Positions 19,631 to 29,085 are shown, numbered from the stretch's first letter. The stretch is 64,000 nucleotides of DNA from Mycolicibacterium hodleri (GCF_006439015.1 NZ_RCZG01000001.1:682001-746000); one strand, 5' to 3'. Notes: a model not told the origin generated them from the sequence alone. Program-made: numbers and translations.

Positions 19631-19700
19631 GCCCGCGAGCAGACGCAAAAGCACCCCAAATCGGCTCGATTCGGGGGCTTTTGCGTCTGCTCGCGCGGGC
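19631..19700. repeat. Very long intergenic hairpin between cobO and cobB
   Basis: The arms at 19631-19652 and 19677-19700 are complementary except for two inserted bases. The intervening stretch (19654-19676) is itself a near-perfect inverted repeat built on CCCC/GGGG. Together they can form one stem of roughly 30 bp with a tiny loop. The core GAGCAGACGCAAAAGC looks like a recurrent mycobacterial intergenic palindrome, from memory. It lies only 4 to 11 bases from the flanking genes, so it could terminate or stabilise the cobO message. Confidence 0.7.
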
Positions 19701-19711
19701 AAGGTGGGGCG

Positions 19712-21109
19712 ATGAGCATCCCGGCCGTCGTGATCGCCGCACCGTCGTCCGGCAGCGGGAAGACCACCGTGGCCACCGGCCTGATAGGCGCCCTGCGTCG
19801 AGCTGGTCGCACCGTCGCACCGTTCAAGGTCGGCCCTGACTTCATCGACCCCGGCTACCACGCGCTCGCCGCGGGCCGACCCGGTCGCAACCTCGACCCC
19901 GTCCTGGTCGGCGACCATCTGATCGGACCGCTCTATCGGCACGGCAGCTCCGGGTCCGACGTCGCGGTGGTCGAGGGTGTGATGGGCCTCTTCGACGGGC
20001 GCATCGATGCCCACCACTCGGGGCCCGCCCGCGGGTCGACCGCACACGTCGCGGGTCTGCTCGGGGCTCCGGTGGTGCTCGTTGTCGATGCCCGCGGTCA
20101 GAGCCACAGCATCGCCGCACTGCTGCAGGGGTTCTCGACGTTCGACCGCTCCGTCCGCATGGCCGGTGTGATTCTCAACCGGGTCGGTTCGCCGCGGCAC
20201 GAGGCAGTTCTGCGCCAAGCGTGCGAAAGCGTTGGCGTCCCGGTACTGGGCGCGATCCCGCGCGCCGACGAACTGTCGGTGCCATCCCGTCACCTCGGCC
20301 TGGTGACTGCGGCCGAACACGGCCATCGTGCACTCGAGGCGGTCGACGCGATGTCCACCCTGGTGGCCCGCCACGTCGATCTGGCAGCAGTTGCGGCCAC
20401 CGCGTCCTCGCACGTCGACGCCGAAGCCTGGACACCGCAGGTGGCCGAGTCGGTTGCGGGCGGCGTCACCGTGGCGCTCGCCGCGGGCCGGGCGTTCACG
20501 TTCGGGTACCCCGAGCACGCGGAGTTGCTCGCTGCCGCGGGAGCGGACGTCGTCGCTTTCGACCCGCTGACGGAGCCGTTGCCGCCCACCACCGACGCAT
20601 TGGTGATACCCGGGGGATTCCCCGAACAGTTCACCGCCGAGCTCGCATCCAACGACGTTGTCCGCCAACAGATCAAGGAACTAGCCGGACGCGGTGCGCC
20701 CATCCACGCGGAATGCGCGGGCCTGACGTACCTCGTCGACGATCTCGAGGGGCATCCGATGTGCGGGGTGCTGGCCGGCACGGCACACTTCACCCCGCGG
20801 CTGACGCTGGGATACCGCGACGCCGTGGCACTTGGCGATTCGTCACTGCACCAGACGGGCGCGCGTGTCGTCGGTCACGAATTTCACCGCACCGCAGTGA
20901 AATTCGTCGGCCATCACGAACCAGCCTGGGGTTTCCGCGACGGTGCGGGGACTTCGGTCACCGACGGCGCGGTCACCGGCGGCGTACATGCCGCCTACCT
21001 GCACGCGCATGCGGCGGCCCACCCCGGCGCAGCGACCCGCTTCGTCGCCGCGGCGTTGGAAGGTCGCCGCCGGGGGGATTCCGCGGCAGCCTCTAAGCTC
21101 GCCGGGTGA
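19712..21109 (+). CDS. cobB: Cobyrinic acid a,c-diamide synthase
   Basis: 465 residues. The N-terminal ATP-binding domain shows APSSGSGKTTVATGL, and the C-terminal class I-like amidotransferase has nucleophile Cys335 in HAECAGLTYL. It amidates the a and c side chains of hydrogenobyrinate or cobyrinate using glutamine and ATP. The open frame extends upstream through the intergenic hairpin, but family homology begins at ATG 19712 with AAGGTGGGG upstream. It matches Rv2848c. Confidence 0.94.
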   Translation: MSIPAVVIAAPSSGSGKTTVATGLIGALRRAGRTVAPFKVGPDFIDPGYHALAAGRPGRNLDPVLVGDHLIGPLYRHGSSGSDVAVVEGVMGLFDGRIDAHHSGPARGSTAHVAGLLGAPVVLVVDARGQSHSIAALLQGFSTFDRSVRMAGVILNRVGSPRHEAVLRQACESVGVPVLGAIPRADELSVPSRHLGLVTAAEHGHRALEAVDAMSTLVARHVDLAAVAATASSHVDAEAWTPQVAESVAGGVTVALAAGRAFTFGYPEHAELLAAAGADVVAFDPLTEPLPPTTDALVIPGGFPEQFTAELASNDVVRQQIKELAGRGAPIHAECAGLTYLVDDLEGHPMCGVLAGTAHFTPRLTLGYRDAVALGDSSLHQTGARVVGHEFHRTAVKFVGHHEPAWGFRDGAGTSVTDGAVTGGVHAAYLHAHAAAHPGAATRFVAAALEGRRRGDSAAASKLAG

Positions 21110-22302
21110 CCGAGAACGCCTACCTGGTCGGCCTGCGCCTCAGCGGCAAGCGGGTCGTCATCGTCGGTGGGGGCAGTGTCGCGCAGCGGCGGATACCGCT
21201 GCTTCTGGCCAACGGAGCCGACGTCCACGTCATCGCCCGCGCGGCGACACCCGCGGTCGAGGCCCTTGAGGGAATCACACTCGTATTGCGCGATTTCCGT
21301 GACGGCGACCTCGACGGGGCCTGGTACGCCATCGCCGCGACGAATGAACCGTCGGTCAATGAGGCCATCGTCGCCGAGGCCGAGCGGCTGCGGATCTTTT
21401 GCGTGCGGGCAGACATCGCCCGCGACGGCACCGCGGTGACCCCCGCCTCGTTCGAGTACGACGGCCTCAGCGTCGGGGTTCTGGCCGGCGGCGAGCATCG
21501 TCGGTCGGCGGCCATCCGATCAGCCATCCACGAGGCGCTCCAGCAGGGCGTCATCGTCGCTGACGCGCCCGACGCCCAACACACCGGCGTCGCGCTGGTC
21601 GGTGGCGGACCCGGTGACCCCGAGCTCATCACCGTGCGGGGCCGCAGGCTCCTGGCGCACGCCGACGTCGTCGTCGCCGACCGCCTCGCACCGCCGGAGC
21701 TCCTGGCCGAGTTGTCACCCCACGTCGAGGTAATCGACGCGGCGAAGATTCCCTACGGCCGCTACATGGCGCAGGACGCGATCAATGCGGTGCTGATCGA
21801 CCGCGCGAAGGCAGGCAAGTTCGTCGTGCGACTCAAGGGCGGCGATCCCTACGTCTTTGCCCGCGGTCACGAAGAGCTGCTGGCGTGCGCCGATGCTGGG
21901 ATTCCGGTGACGGTGGTGCCCGGCGTGACCAGTGCCATCGGGGTTCCTGCGATGGCGGGTGTTCCGGTCACCCATCGCGGCGTCACCCATGAGTTCGTGG
22001 TGGTCAGCGGCCACCTCGCCCCGGGGCACCCCGAATCGTTAGTGAATTGGGATGCTTTGGCCAAGCTGTCCGGCACGATCGTCCTGCTCATGGCCGTCGA
22101 AAGAATCGAGCTCTTCGCCCGGGTGCTGCTGGAAGGCGGCCGACCTGCGGAAACGCCTGTTCTGGTGGTCCAACACGGGACGACCGCTGCCCAGCGGACC
22201 CTGCGCACCACGCTGGCCGACGCGCCGGAACACATCCGGGGGGATGGCATTCGACCTCCCGCAATCATCGTGATCGGGGCGGTCGCGGCCTTCGCCAATT
22301 AA
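21106..22302 (+). CDS. cysG: Siroheme synthase-type fusion: precorrin-2 dehydrogenase + uroporphyrinogen-III methyltransferase
   Basis: 398 residues in two parts. Residues 1-150 carry the NAD-binding precorrin-2 dehydrogenase/ferrochelatase region (IVGGGSVAQRRIPLLL). Residues 165-398 are the SAM-dependent methyltransferase with GGGPGDPELIT, VRLKGGDPYVFARG and VPGVTSAIGVPA. The protein supplies precorrin-2 for cobalamin and siroheme. It is shorter than the E. coli enzyme because the first half is compact. GTG overlaps the cobB stop by four bases. It matches Rv2847c. Confidence 0.92.
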   Translation: MTENAYLVGLRLSGKRVVIVGGGSVAQRRIPLLLANGADVHVIARAATPAVEALEGITLVLRDFRDGDLDGAWYAIAATNEPSVNEAIVAEAERLRIFCVRADIARDGTAVTPASFEYDGLSVGVLAGGEHRRSAAIRSAIHEALQQGVIVADAPDAQHTGVALVGGGPGDPELITVRGRRLLAHADVVVADRLAPPELLAELSPHVEVIDAAKIPYGRYMAQDAINAVLIDRAKAGKFVVRLKGGDPYVFARGHEELLACADAGIPVTVVPGVTSAIGVPAMAGVPVTHRGVTHEFVVVSGHLAPGHPESLVNWDALAKLSGTIVLLMAVERIELFARVLLEGGRPAETPVLVVQHGTTAAQRTLRTTLADAPEHIRGDGIRPPAIIVIGAVAAFAN

Positions 22303-22335
22303 AGGGATCTTAAGATTACTGTAAGGTAACCCGTT

Positions 22336-23925
22336 ATGACGGCACTCAACGACGCAGATCGCGCCGCCATCGAAAGTGATGCGGAAGACGCCGGGCGGGC
22401 TGAGCGAGTGAACATGCCCATGCCCATCACGCAGGCCCAGATCGTGAAGAGCAGCTGGTATCCGACGTGGCTGCCGTCGCGCCGGTTCATCGCCGCGGTC
22501 ATCGCGATCGGCGGCATGCAGCTCCTGGCCACGATGGACAGCACCGTGGCGATCGTCGCGCTGCCCAAGATCCAGGACGAGCTCAATCTGTCCGATGCCG
22601 GTCGAAGCTGGGTCATCACCGCGTACGTCCTGACCTTTGGCGGCCTGATGCTGCTGGGCGGGCGCCTCGGCGACACCATCGGCCGCAAGCGCACCTTCAT
22701 CGTCGGCGTCGCGCTGTTCACCATCGCCTCGATCCTGTGCGGCGTGGCCTGGAACGAGACCACCCTGGTGATCGCGCGGTTGGCCCAGGGCGTCGGCGCG
22801 GCCATCGCGTCACCCACCGGCCTGGCCCTGATCGCCACCACCTTCCCGAAGGGCCCGGCCCGCAATACTGCGACGGCGGTGTTCGCCGCCATGACCGGCG
22901 TCGGCTCGGTGATGGGTCTCGTCGTCGGCGGTGCCCTGACCGAGCTGTCGTGGCGCTGGGCGTTCCTGGTGAACGTCCCGGTCGGCCTGGTGATGATCTA
23001 CCTTGCCCGCAGGACCCTGCGCGAGACGCACCGCGAGCGGATGAAGCTCGACGCCGCGGGGGCCATCCTCGCGACGCTGGCCTGCACCGCCGCCGTCTTC
23101 GGATTCTCGATGGGGCCGGAGAAGGGGTGGCAGTCCTCGCTCACGCTTGGCTCCGGCCTGGCGGCAATGGTGTTCTTCGCGGCGTTCGTCTACGTCGAAC
23201 GCGCCGCGGTCAACCCCGTCGTTCCGTTCAGCCTGTTCCGCGACCGCAACCGGGTCGCCACCTTCGCGGCGGTGTTCCTCGCCGGCGGTGTGATGTTCAC
23301 GCTGACCGTCCTCATCGGCCTGTACGTACAGGACATCATGGGCTACAGCGCACTTCGAGCAGGTATCGGCTTCATCCCGTTCGTCGTCGCACTGGGCGTC
23401 GGGCTCGGCCTGTCGTCGTATCTGGTGTCGATCTTCCCGCCGCGCGTGCTGGTGATCGCCGGTGGTGTGTTCGTCCTCGCGGCGATGCTCTACGGCTCCA
23501 CGCTCCATGGCGACATCCCGTACTTCCCGAACCTGGTGATTCCGATCACGGTCGGCGGCTTCGGGATCGGCATGATCGTCGTGCCTCTCACGGTGTCGGC
23601 CATCGCGGGTGTCGCGTTCGACGAGATCGGACCGGTCTCTGCGATCGCCCTGATGCTTCAGAGCCTGGGCGGCCCCGTCGTCCTGGCCATCATTCAGGCC
23701 GTCATCACGTCGCGGACCCTGTACCTCGGCGGCACCACCGGCCCGGTCAAGAACATGAACGACGCCCAACTGCACGCGCTCGATCAGGGCTACACCTACG
23801 GGCTGCTGTGGGTCGCGGCCGTGGCCGTCATCGTCGGCATCGTGGCGCTGTTCATCGGCTACACGGCCCAGCAGGTCGCCCAGGCGCAGGAAGTCAAGGA
23901 AGCAATCGACGCCGGAGAGATCTAG
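22336..23925 (+). CDS. efpA: EfpA-type 14-helix MFS efflux pump
   Basis: 529 residues of the DHA2 (QacA-like) major facilitator family. A ~50-residue cytoplasmic N-tail comes first; then MDSTVAIVALP in helix 1, motif A in GGRLGDTIGRKR, and the antiporter motif C region around GSVMGLVVGGAL. It is very close to M. tuberculosis EfpA (Rv2846c), including the ending EVKEAIDAGEI. The upstream 33 bp are AT-rich (TAAGAT at about 22313) and probably contain the promoter. It is followed at 46 bp by a paralogue. Confidence 0.95.
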   Translation: MTALNDADRAAIESDAEDAGRAERVNMPMPITQAQIVKSSWYPTWLPSRRFIAAVIAIGGMQLLATMDSTVAIVALPKIQDELNLSDAGRSWVITAYVLTFGGLMLLGGRLGDTIGRKRTFIVGVALFTIASILCGVAWNETTLVIARLAQGVGAAIASPTGLALIATTFPKGPARNTATAVFAAMTGVGSVMGLVVGGALTELSWRWAFLVNVPVGLVMIYLARRTLRETHRERMKLDAAGAILATLACTAAVFGFSMGPEKGWQSSLTLGSGLAAMVFFAAFVYVERAAVNPVVPFSLFRDRNRVATFAAVFLAGGVMFTLTVLIGLYVQDIMGYSALRAGIGFIPFVVALGVGLGLSSYLVSIFPPRVLVIAGGVFVLAAMLYGSTLHGDIPYFPNLVIPITVGGFGIGMIVVPLTVSAIAGVAFDEIGPVSAIALMLQSLGGPVVLAIIQAVITSRTLYLGGTTGPVKNMNDAQLHALDQGYTYGLLWVAAVAVIVGIVALFIGYTAQQVAQAQEVKEAIDAGEI

Positions 23926-23956
23926 CTCGATCAGATTGGCGGAGACGCAATCTGGG

Positions 23957-23962
23957 TAGGGT
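23957..23962 (+). promoter_or_regulatory. -10 box (TAGGGT) for the second efpA copy
   Basis: TAGGGT lies eight bases before ATG 23971, so the second pump gene can be transcribed on its own, with a leaderless or near-leaderless message. Confidence 0.45.
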
Positions 23963-23970
23963 GTCTGGCA

Positions 23971-25476
23971 ATGTCTTTCTCGGGTGGTTCTTCAGGCTCG
24001 ACGGACAATTCCACTGCGCCACTGTCGTCGTCGGTGCTCGGTATCGCGATCGTGGCGATCACCGGCATGCAGCTGATGTCGACCCTCGACGGAACGATCG
24101 TCATCGTGGCGCTGCCGCGGATGCAGGCCGACCTCGATCTATCTGACGCAGGCAAGAGCTGGGTCATCACCGCCTACGTCCTCACATTCGGTGGACTTTT
24201 GCTGCTCGGCGGTCGGGTTGGCGATGCGATCGGTCAGAAACGCGCCTTCCTCTCCGGCGTCGGCATCTTCACGATTGCGTCGTTGATCTGCGGGGTGGCA
24301 GGAGAGGAATACACGCTCATCGCCGCCCGCGCCCTGCAAGGCATCGGTGCGGCCGTCGCCGCCCCGACCGGCCTGGCGCTCATTGCCACCACCTACGCGG
24401 TAGGGCACGCGCGCAATCAAGCCATGGCGGTGTCGGCGGGCATGCAGGCCATCGGCTCGGTGATGGGACTGGTGCTCGGCGGGCTGTTGACGGTCATTTC
24501 CTGGCGGCTGGCTTTTTTGATGAACGTCCCCATCGGCATCGTCATCGTGATCATCGCGTGGCTGCGGATCGGCGAGACGCACCACGAACGGCTCAAGCTC
24601 GACATCACCGGCGCCATGCTCGCCACGCTCGGCTGTACCTCGGCGGTGCTGGTCTTCACCCAGGGCCCTCCGCGGGGCTGGCTGGACCCGTGGGTGGTCG
24701 GTGCGGCCGTCGCGTCGGTGGTGTTCTTCGTGTCGTTCTTCCTTGCCGAACGCACCGCCGAGAATCCCCTGGTCCCGTTCTCGGTCTTCAGCGACCGCAA
24801 CCGGGTCGCGACGTTCGTGGCATGGTTCCTAGGCGGCGGCGTCCTGCTCACCGTGACCGTGATGGTCGGCCTGTTGGCTCAGGACGTGCTGGGCTATTCG
24901 GCGCTGCGTGCGGGGATCTGCTTCCTCCCGTTCGCGGTGGCCGTGGGCGTCGGCAACGTGTTGGCCACCAAATTGGCGCCCCGCTTCGCACCGCGATGGC
25001 TGATCATCGGCGGCGGCCTGTACGTCCTCGCCGCGATGCTCTACGGCTCGACACTCGACCGCAGCATCCCGTACTTCCCCGACTTGTTCATACCGATCGT
25101 GTTGGGCGGGTTCGGCATCGGCATCATCTCGGTAGTGCTGCCGTTGTGCGCGGTGGCCGGGGTGGGGCCACGCGAAATCGGCCCGGTGTCTGCGATCACG
25201 CTGATGGTGCAGAACCTCGGCGGGCCACTCGTGCTGGTCGTGATCATGGCCGTGCAGACCTCGCGCACGCTGTACCTGGGTGGCACCACGGGACCGGTGA
25301 AGAACATGACACCCGCCCAACTCGACGCCTTGGGGTACGGCTACACGTACTCGCTGCTGTGGGTGGCGGGTATCTCGATCCTGGTCGGCGTCGCCGCATT
25401 CTGGATCGGGTTCTCCGCTCGGGACATCGCCAGGGCTCAGCACACGAAGGAAGCGGTGGAGGCCGGCGAGCTGTAG
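23971..25476 (+). CDS. Second EfpA-like MFS efflux pump (tandem paralogue)
   Basis: 501 residues with the same family marks as the preceding pump (LDGTIVIVALP, GGRVGDAIGQKR, GSVMGLVLGG) and the shared motif YLGGTTGPVKNM, but a much shorter N-tail and clear divergence throughout. Motif A has Gln where the first copy has Arg (IGQKR versus IGRKR). M. tuberculosis has only one copy at this locus as far as I recall, so this looks like an older duplication retained in this lineage. Its substrate is unknown. Confidence 0.9.
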   Translation: MSFSGGSSGSTDNSTAPLSSSVLGIAIVAITGMQLMSTLDGTIVIVALPRMQADLDLSDAGKSWVITAYVLTFGGLLLLGGRVGDAIGQKRAFLSGVGIFTIASLICGVAGEEYTLIAARALQGIGAAVAAPTGLALIATTYAVGHARNQAMAVSAGMQAIGSVMGLVLGGLLTVISWRLAFLMNVPIGIVIVIIAWLRIGETHHERLKLDITGAMLATLGCTSAVLVFTQGPPRGWLDPWVVGAAVASVVFFVSFFLAERTAENPLVPFSVFSDRNRVATFVAWFLGGGVLLTVTVMVGLLAQDVLGYSALRAGICFLPFAVAVGVGNVLATKLAPRFAPRWLIIGGGLYVLAAMLYGSTLDRSIPYFPDLFIPIVLGGFGIGIISVVLPLCAVAGVGPREIGPVSAITLMVQNLGGPLVLVVIMAVQTSRTLYLGGTTGPVKNMTPAQLDALGYGYTYSLLWVAGISILVGVAAFWIGFSARDIARAQHTKEAVEAGEL

Positions 25477-25493
25477 GCCCCGATGTCGGGGCC
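25476..25493. terminator. Short GC hairpin after the second efflux pump
   Basis: An 18-base palindrome, GGCCCCGA/TCGGGGCC around a two-base centre, overlaps the stop codon of the pump gene. There is no T tract, as is common for actinobacterial terminators. Confidence 0.45.
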
Positions 25494-25499
25494 GAGCGT

Positions 25500-25505
25500 T
25501 AGTTT
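25500..25505 (+). promoter_or_regulatory. -10 box (TAGTTT) for the pterin-dehydratase/VOC gene
   Basis: TAGTTT is six bases before ATG 25512, a leaderless arrangement. Confidence 0.4.
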
Positions 25506-25511
25506 GACGCC

Positions 25512-26189
25512 ATGCCTGCACCACTCACCCGTCAGCAGATCTCCGACGCGGTCGGCCCGCTGGGTTGGCGCCTCATCCTCGGCGTGGTCGTCACCCACGT
25601 TCGGGTGACGTCCGTGGCCGCTGCTGCCGAGGCCGCAACGTGTGCGGTGTCGGTGCCCGGGGTCGACGGGCACCTCACCCTCGATCTGAATGCCGACCGC
25701 GTGGTGCTGCGCCTGCACACCCTCGTCACCGGCTCGGTGACGGGGTACGACCTGCGGTTGGCACGCACCATCACCGACACACTGGCCGCGCGGGACCTGC
25801 GCACCGAGGCTGGCGACGCGGCCGCCGTACCGCAGGCCATCGAGATCGCCATCGATGCTCTCGACATCGCGCTGATCAGGCCGTTTTGGCAGGCCGTCAC
25901 CGGATACGTCGACGAACCCTGCCCTCCGGATCTCCCCGACGGCGCATTGCTCGATCCGCTCCGCCGTGGGCCGGCGATCTGGTTTCAGCAGATGGACGAA
26001 CCGCGACCGCAACGGAATCGTCTACACCTCGACGTCGACGTCCCGCCCGAGCAGGCCGCGTCGCGGATCGACGCAGCACTGGCCGCCGGGGGGACGCTGC
26101 TGGCCGACGATGCGGCCCCCGCGTTCTGGGTGCTGGCCGATCCCGAGGGCAACGAGGCGTGCGTCTGCACGTGGCAGGGGCGCGACTAG
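25512..26189 (+). CDS. Fusion of pterin-4a-carbinolamine dehydratase-like and glyoxalase/VOC-like domains
   Basis: 225 residues. The first half (about 1-100) has the pterin-dehydratase layout (LTRQQISDAVGPLGWRLI, then a strand-rich centre, VVLRLHT and a late Asp in TGYDLRLARTI). The normal EHHP-type catalytic histidines are not evident, so it may not be an active dehydratase. The second half (about 115-225) reads like a glyoxalase/VOC domain, ending WVLADPEGNEACVCTW. Proteins of this fused type occur in actinobacteria without known function. It lies between the efflux pumps and proS. Confidence 0.65.
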   Translation: MPAPLTRQQISDAVGPLGWRLILGVVVTHVRVTSVAAAAEAATCAVSVPGVDGHLTLDLNADRVVLRLHTLVTGSVTGYDLRLARTITDTLAARDLRTEAGDAAAVPQAIEIAIDALDIALIRPFWQAVTGYVDEPCPPDLPDGALLDPLRRGPAIWFQQMDEPRPQRNRLHLDVDVPPEQAASRIDAALAAGGTLLADDAAPAFWVLADPEGNEACVCTWQGRD

Positions 26190-26190
26190 A

Positions 26191-26196
26191 TAGGGT
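26191..26196 (+). promoter_or_regulatory. -10 box (TAGGGT) for proS
   Basis: TAGGGT ends eight bases before GTG 26205 and decides the proS start in favour of that codon. Confidence 0.5.
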
Positions 26197-26204
26197 TGTC
26201 GGCT

Positions 26205-27962
26205 GTGATCACCCGCATGTCAGAACTGTTCCTGCGCACTCTGCGCGACGACCCCGCCGACGCCGAGGTGCCGAGCCACAAGCTGCTGATCAGGGCGGGG
26301 TACGTTCGGCCGGTCGGACCTGGTCTCTACAGCTGGCTGCCATTGGGTCTGCGGGTGTTCCGCAAGATCGAGCAGATCGTCCGCGAGGAGATGAATGCCA
26401 TTGGCGGGCAAGAGATCCTGTTGCCCGCGTTGGTGCCCAGGGGTCCATACGAGACCACCAACAGATGGACGGAGTATGGCGACGGGGTGTTCCGGCTCAA
26501 GGACCGCCGCGGCAACGACTACATGATGGGACCCACCCACGAGGAGCTCTTCACGCTCACCGTGAAGGGGGAGTACAACTCCTACAAGGACTTCCCGCTG
26601 CGGCTCTACCAGATCCAAACCAAGTACCGCGACGAGGCCCGGCCCAGGGCGGGCATCCTGCGCGGACGCGAGTTCGTGATGAAGGACTCCTATTCGTTCG
26701 ACGTCGACGACGACGGACTCAAGGCCGCCTACCACGCTCACCGCGAGGCCTACCAGCGGATCTTCGCGCGACTGGGCGTCAAGTACGTGATCGTCTCGGC
26801 GGTGTCCGGCGCGATGGGCGGTAGCGCCTCGGAGGAGTTCCTGGCCGAGAGCGAGGTCGGTGAGGACACCTTCGTCCGCTGCCTGGAATCGGGCTACGCC
26901 GCCAACGTCGAGGCGGTACTCACGCAACGGCCGGAGTCGTTGCCCATCGACGGCCTGCCGGAGCCCGTCGTGCACGACACCGCCGGCACGCCCACCATCG
27001 CGACCCTGGTGGACTGGGCCAACGGTGCCGAGCTGCCCCAGTTCGCGGGCCGTGAGGTCGTCGCCGCCGACACGTTGAAGAACGTCTTGCTCAAGGTTCG
27101 CGAGCCGGGTGGCGAATGGGAACTCCTGGCGATCGGCGTGCCGGGCGACCGCGAGGTCGACGAAAAAAGGTTGGGCGCGGCGTTGGATCCGGCCGAATAC
27201 GTGATGCTTCCGGCAGAGGACTTCCCGAAGTACCCGTTCCTGGTCAAGGGATACATTGGGCCGAAGGCCTTGTTGGCCAACGGTGTTCGCTATCTGGTCG
27301 ATCCGCGGATCGTGGACGGCACGGCGTGGATCACCGGTGCCGACGAGGACGGCAGGCACGTCGTCGGCCTCGTCGCCGGACGTGACTTCGTCGCGGACGG
27401 CACCATCGAAGCGGCGGAGGTGCGCGACGGTGACCCCTCGCCCGATGGAGCGGGTCCGCTGGTCTCGGCACGCGGCATCGAGATCGGTCACATCTTCCAA
27501 CTGGGTCGAAAGTACGCCGACGCGTTCACCGTCGACGTACTCGGCGAGAACGGCAAGCCGGTCCGTCTGACCATGGGCTCCTACGGCATCGGGGTGTCCC
27601 GAATGGTTGCGGTCATCGCCGAACAGAGTCACGACGAGATCGGTCTGCGCTGGCCTTCGTCGGTCTCACCCTTCGACGTGCACGTCGTCATCGCCAACAA
27701 CGATGCCGAAGCGCGTTCCGGGGCAACGGAACTTGCTCGGGAGCTGGACATTCTCGGGCTCGAGCCGCTTCTCGACGACCGCAAGATGTCGCCCGGCGTG
27801 AAGTTCAAGGACGCCGAACTGCTGGGCGTGCCATGGATCGTCGTCGTCGGACGCGGCTGGGCCAACGGCGTGGTCGAACTGCGGAACCGCTTCACCGGCG
27901 AGAAGCAGGAGGTGCCCGTCGATGGCGCGGCCGCGGCGATCGCGGCTGCCCTGACGGGATAG
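26205..27962 (+). CDS. proS: Prolyl-tRNA synthetase (bacterial type)
   Basis: 585 residues of class II aminoacyl-tRNA synthetase. The N-terminal [17 protein letters not shown] is nearly identical to the mycobacterial enzyme; motif 2 lies in [19 protein letters not shown]; the editing (INS) domain occupies about residues 220-400; the C-terminal anticodon domain begins near 475. It charges tRNA-Pro. The GTG start agrees with homology and with the leaderless promoter; an in-frame TTG nine bases earlier is less likely. It matches Rv2845c. Confidence 0.96.
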   Translation: MITRMSELFLRTLRDDPADAEVPSHKLLIRAGYVRPVGPGLYSWLPLGLRVFRKIEQIVREEMNAIGGQEILLPALVPRGPYETTNRWTEYGDGVFRLKDRRGNDYMMGPTHEELFTLTVKGEYNSYKDFPLRLYQIQTKYRDEARPRAGILRGREFVMKDSYSFDVDDDGLKAAYHAHREAYQRIFARLGVKYVIVSAVSGAMGGSASEEFLAESEVGEDTFVRCLESGYAANVEAVLTQRPESLPIDGLPEPVVHDTAGTPTIATLVDWANGAELPQFAGREVVAADTLKNVLLKVREPGGEWELLAIGVPGDREVDEKRLGAALDPAEYVMLPAEDFPKYPFLVKGYIGPKALLANGVRYLVDPRIVDGTAWITGADEDGRHVVGLVAGRDFVADGTIEAAEVRDGDPSPDGAGPLVSARGIEIGHIFQLGRKYADAFTVDVLGENGKPVRLTMGSYGIGVSRMVAVIAEQSHDEIGLRWPSSVSPFDVHVVIANNDAEARSGATELARELDILGLEPLLDDRKMSPGVKFKDAELLGVPWIVVVGRGWANGVVELRNRFTGEKQEVPVDGAAAAIAAALTG

Positions 27963-28439
27963 CTATTCGGTGCCGCCGGGAAACGCGACCGTGGTCGGCA
28001 CCACGCCGAGCACCGCGCGCCACTTGGCTGCCCTCGCCGCGCACTGGGTCAGGGCGGCGACCGCCATCTCGCGGTCGTCGCTGGCCTTGGCCTGCTCGAG
28101 GACCGCACGCCAGGCCACGGCGGAGTCCTCCTCCAAGCGGACGGCCAACTTCGCGGCGGCGGCGGGACCCTCGACGACGAAAGGCATCTGGTACCCGACC
28201 GCGGGGACCGGCGGCATCACGTTGCGGGCAGCGAGTCTTGCGATGGCCTCCTCCCGCAGTTCGCGGTGCCCCGCAATCGATTCGGACACCAAACCGTTGG
28301 TCTCAGGAGTCGAATGCGCGGATACGACTCCGTAGGCGTAGATGATCCCGTGTTCGACGGTGGCCGCGTCGAACAGGGCACCGTCTGCGGCGTCCGGTGG
28401 CCTGGACGGGCTCGAAGACGTACTCCCCGGGGTCGTCAT
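27963..28439 (-). CDS. DUF4439 ferritin-like protein
   Basis: 158 residues, all-helical and alanine-rich, with ferritin-like spacing of acidic and His residues (ATVEHGIIYAYG, HRELREEAIARL, EEDSAVAWRAVLEQA). It matches Rv2844 and the DUF4439 family; ferritin-like folds often bind di-iron, but I cannot confirm the full ligand set. It overlaps the upstream Tat-lipoprotein by the ATGA arrangement, so the two are co-translated. The stop codon directly abuts the proS stop from the opposite strand. Confidence 0.72.
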   Translation of the reverse strand: MTTPGSTSSSPSRPPDAADGALFDAATVEHGIIYAYGVVSAHSTPETNGLVSESIAGHRELREEAIARLAARNVMPPVPAVGYQMPFVVEGPAAAAKLAVRLEEDSAVAWRAVLEQAKASDDREMAVAALTQCAARAAKWRAVLGVVPTTVAFPGGTE

Positions 28440-28984
28440 CGCGTCGGTCCTGCGTCGGCGAGCGCCACCGTGGCACACGCGGTGCACGCCGCCGCGATCG
28501 ATCCGAGCAGACCTGCCCGGTAGCCCGACTGCTGGATCGCCAGCAGGGAGGCACCCTCGGCCGACTGCTTGAGCGCTGCAACCACGTCCGCGGCGGTGGG
28601 CGGCTTCGGTGGAGGCACGGAGGTCGCCCCGGGGGACGACGTCGCAGGAGACGTCGCAGGAAATGTCGCGGACGCGGACGTCGAGGTCGGCGGTGCCTCA
28701 CCGGAGATTCTGGTGATCTCGTCGGTCAGGGCCTGCGCGTGTGCGGCCCGCTGCGACGCGACGACCGTCAGCACCGCGGCGACCTTCGGTGGCGCTGCGG
28801 CGGCGGCGTTGCCGGCCAACGTGCTGTCGTCGCGGGCGCGCTCGAGTTGTCCGATAAGTGCGTCCATCTCGTGCAGGGGCGGCGTCGATCCGCAGGCGGT
28901 CGTGAGGGTGCCCCCCAGCAGCGCCAACGCTGCCGTACCGAGGAGCACGTGCCGTCTGCTGACGGTGGGGAGGGTGCTCGACAC
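28436..28984 (-). CDS. Tat-exported alanine-rich lipoprotein
   Basis: 182 residues. The signal sequence contains twin arginines (SRRHVLLG, Arg10-Arg11) and ends in the lipobox TTAC with Cys31, so it is predicted to be exported folded and lipidated. The body is two helical segments around a Pro/Ser/Thr-rich linker (about 108-135). I start it at GTG 28984, with AGGA upstream; the open frame extends further but has no homology. It pairs with the DUF4439 gene as Rv2843/Rv2844 do. The function is unknown. Confidence 0.7.
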   Translation of the reverse strand: MSSTLPTVSRRHVLLGTAALALLGGTLTTACGSTPPLHEMDALIGQLERARDDSTLAGNAAAAAPPKVAAVLTVVASQRAAHAQALTDEITRISGEAPPTSTSASATFPATSPATSSPGATSVPPPKPPTAADVVAALKQSAEGASLLAIQQSGYRAGLLGSIAAACTACATVALADAGPTR

Positions 28985-29079
28985 AGCAACATCCTGCCAT
29001 CCCTCCCGCGCGGGCCCTGTGCAGCTCGATCGCGGTCGCGTTGGGAGAACGTTTGCCACTTGGTCGGGCGCCGCTGGCG

Positions 29080-29085
29080 TATCGT
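29080..29085 (+). promoter_or_regulatory. Candidate -10 box (TATCGT) of the rimP-nusA-infB operon
   Basis: TATCGT lies about 80 bases before rimP, with TTGCCA 21 bp upstream (a loose spacing). It sits in the only non-coding stretch before the operon, between divergent genes. Confidence 0.35.
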
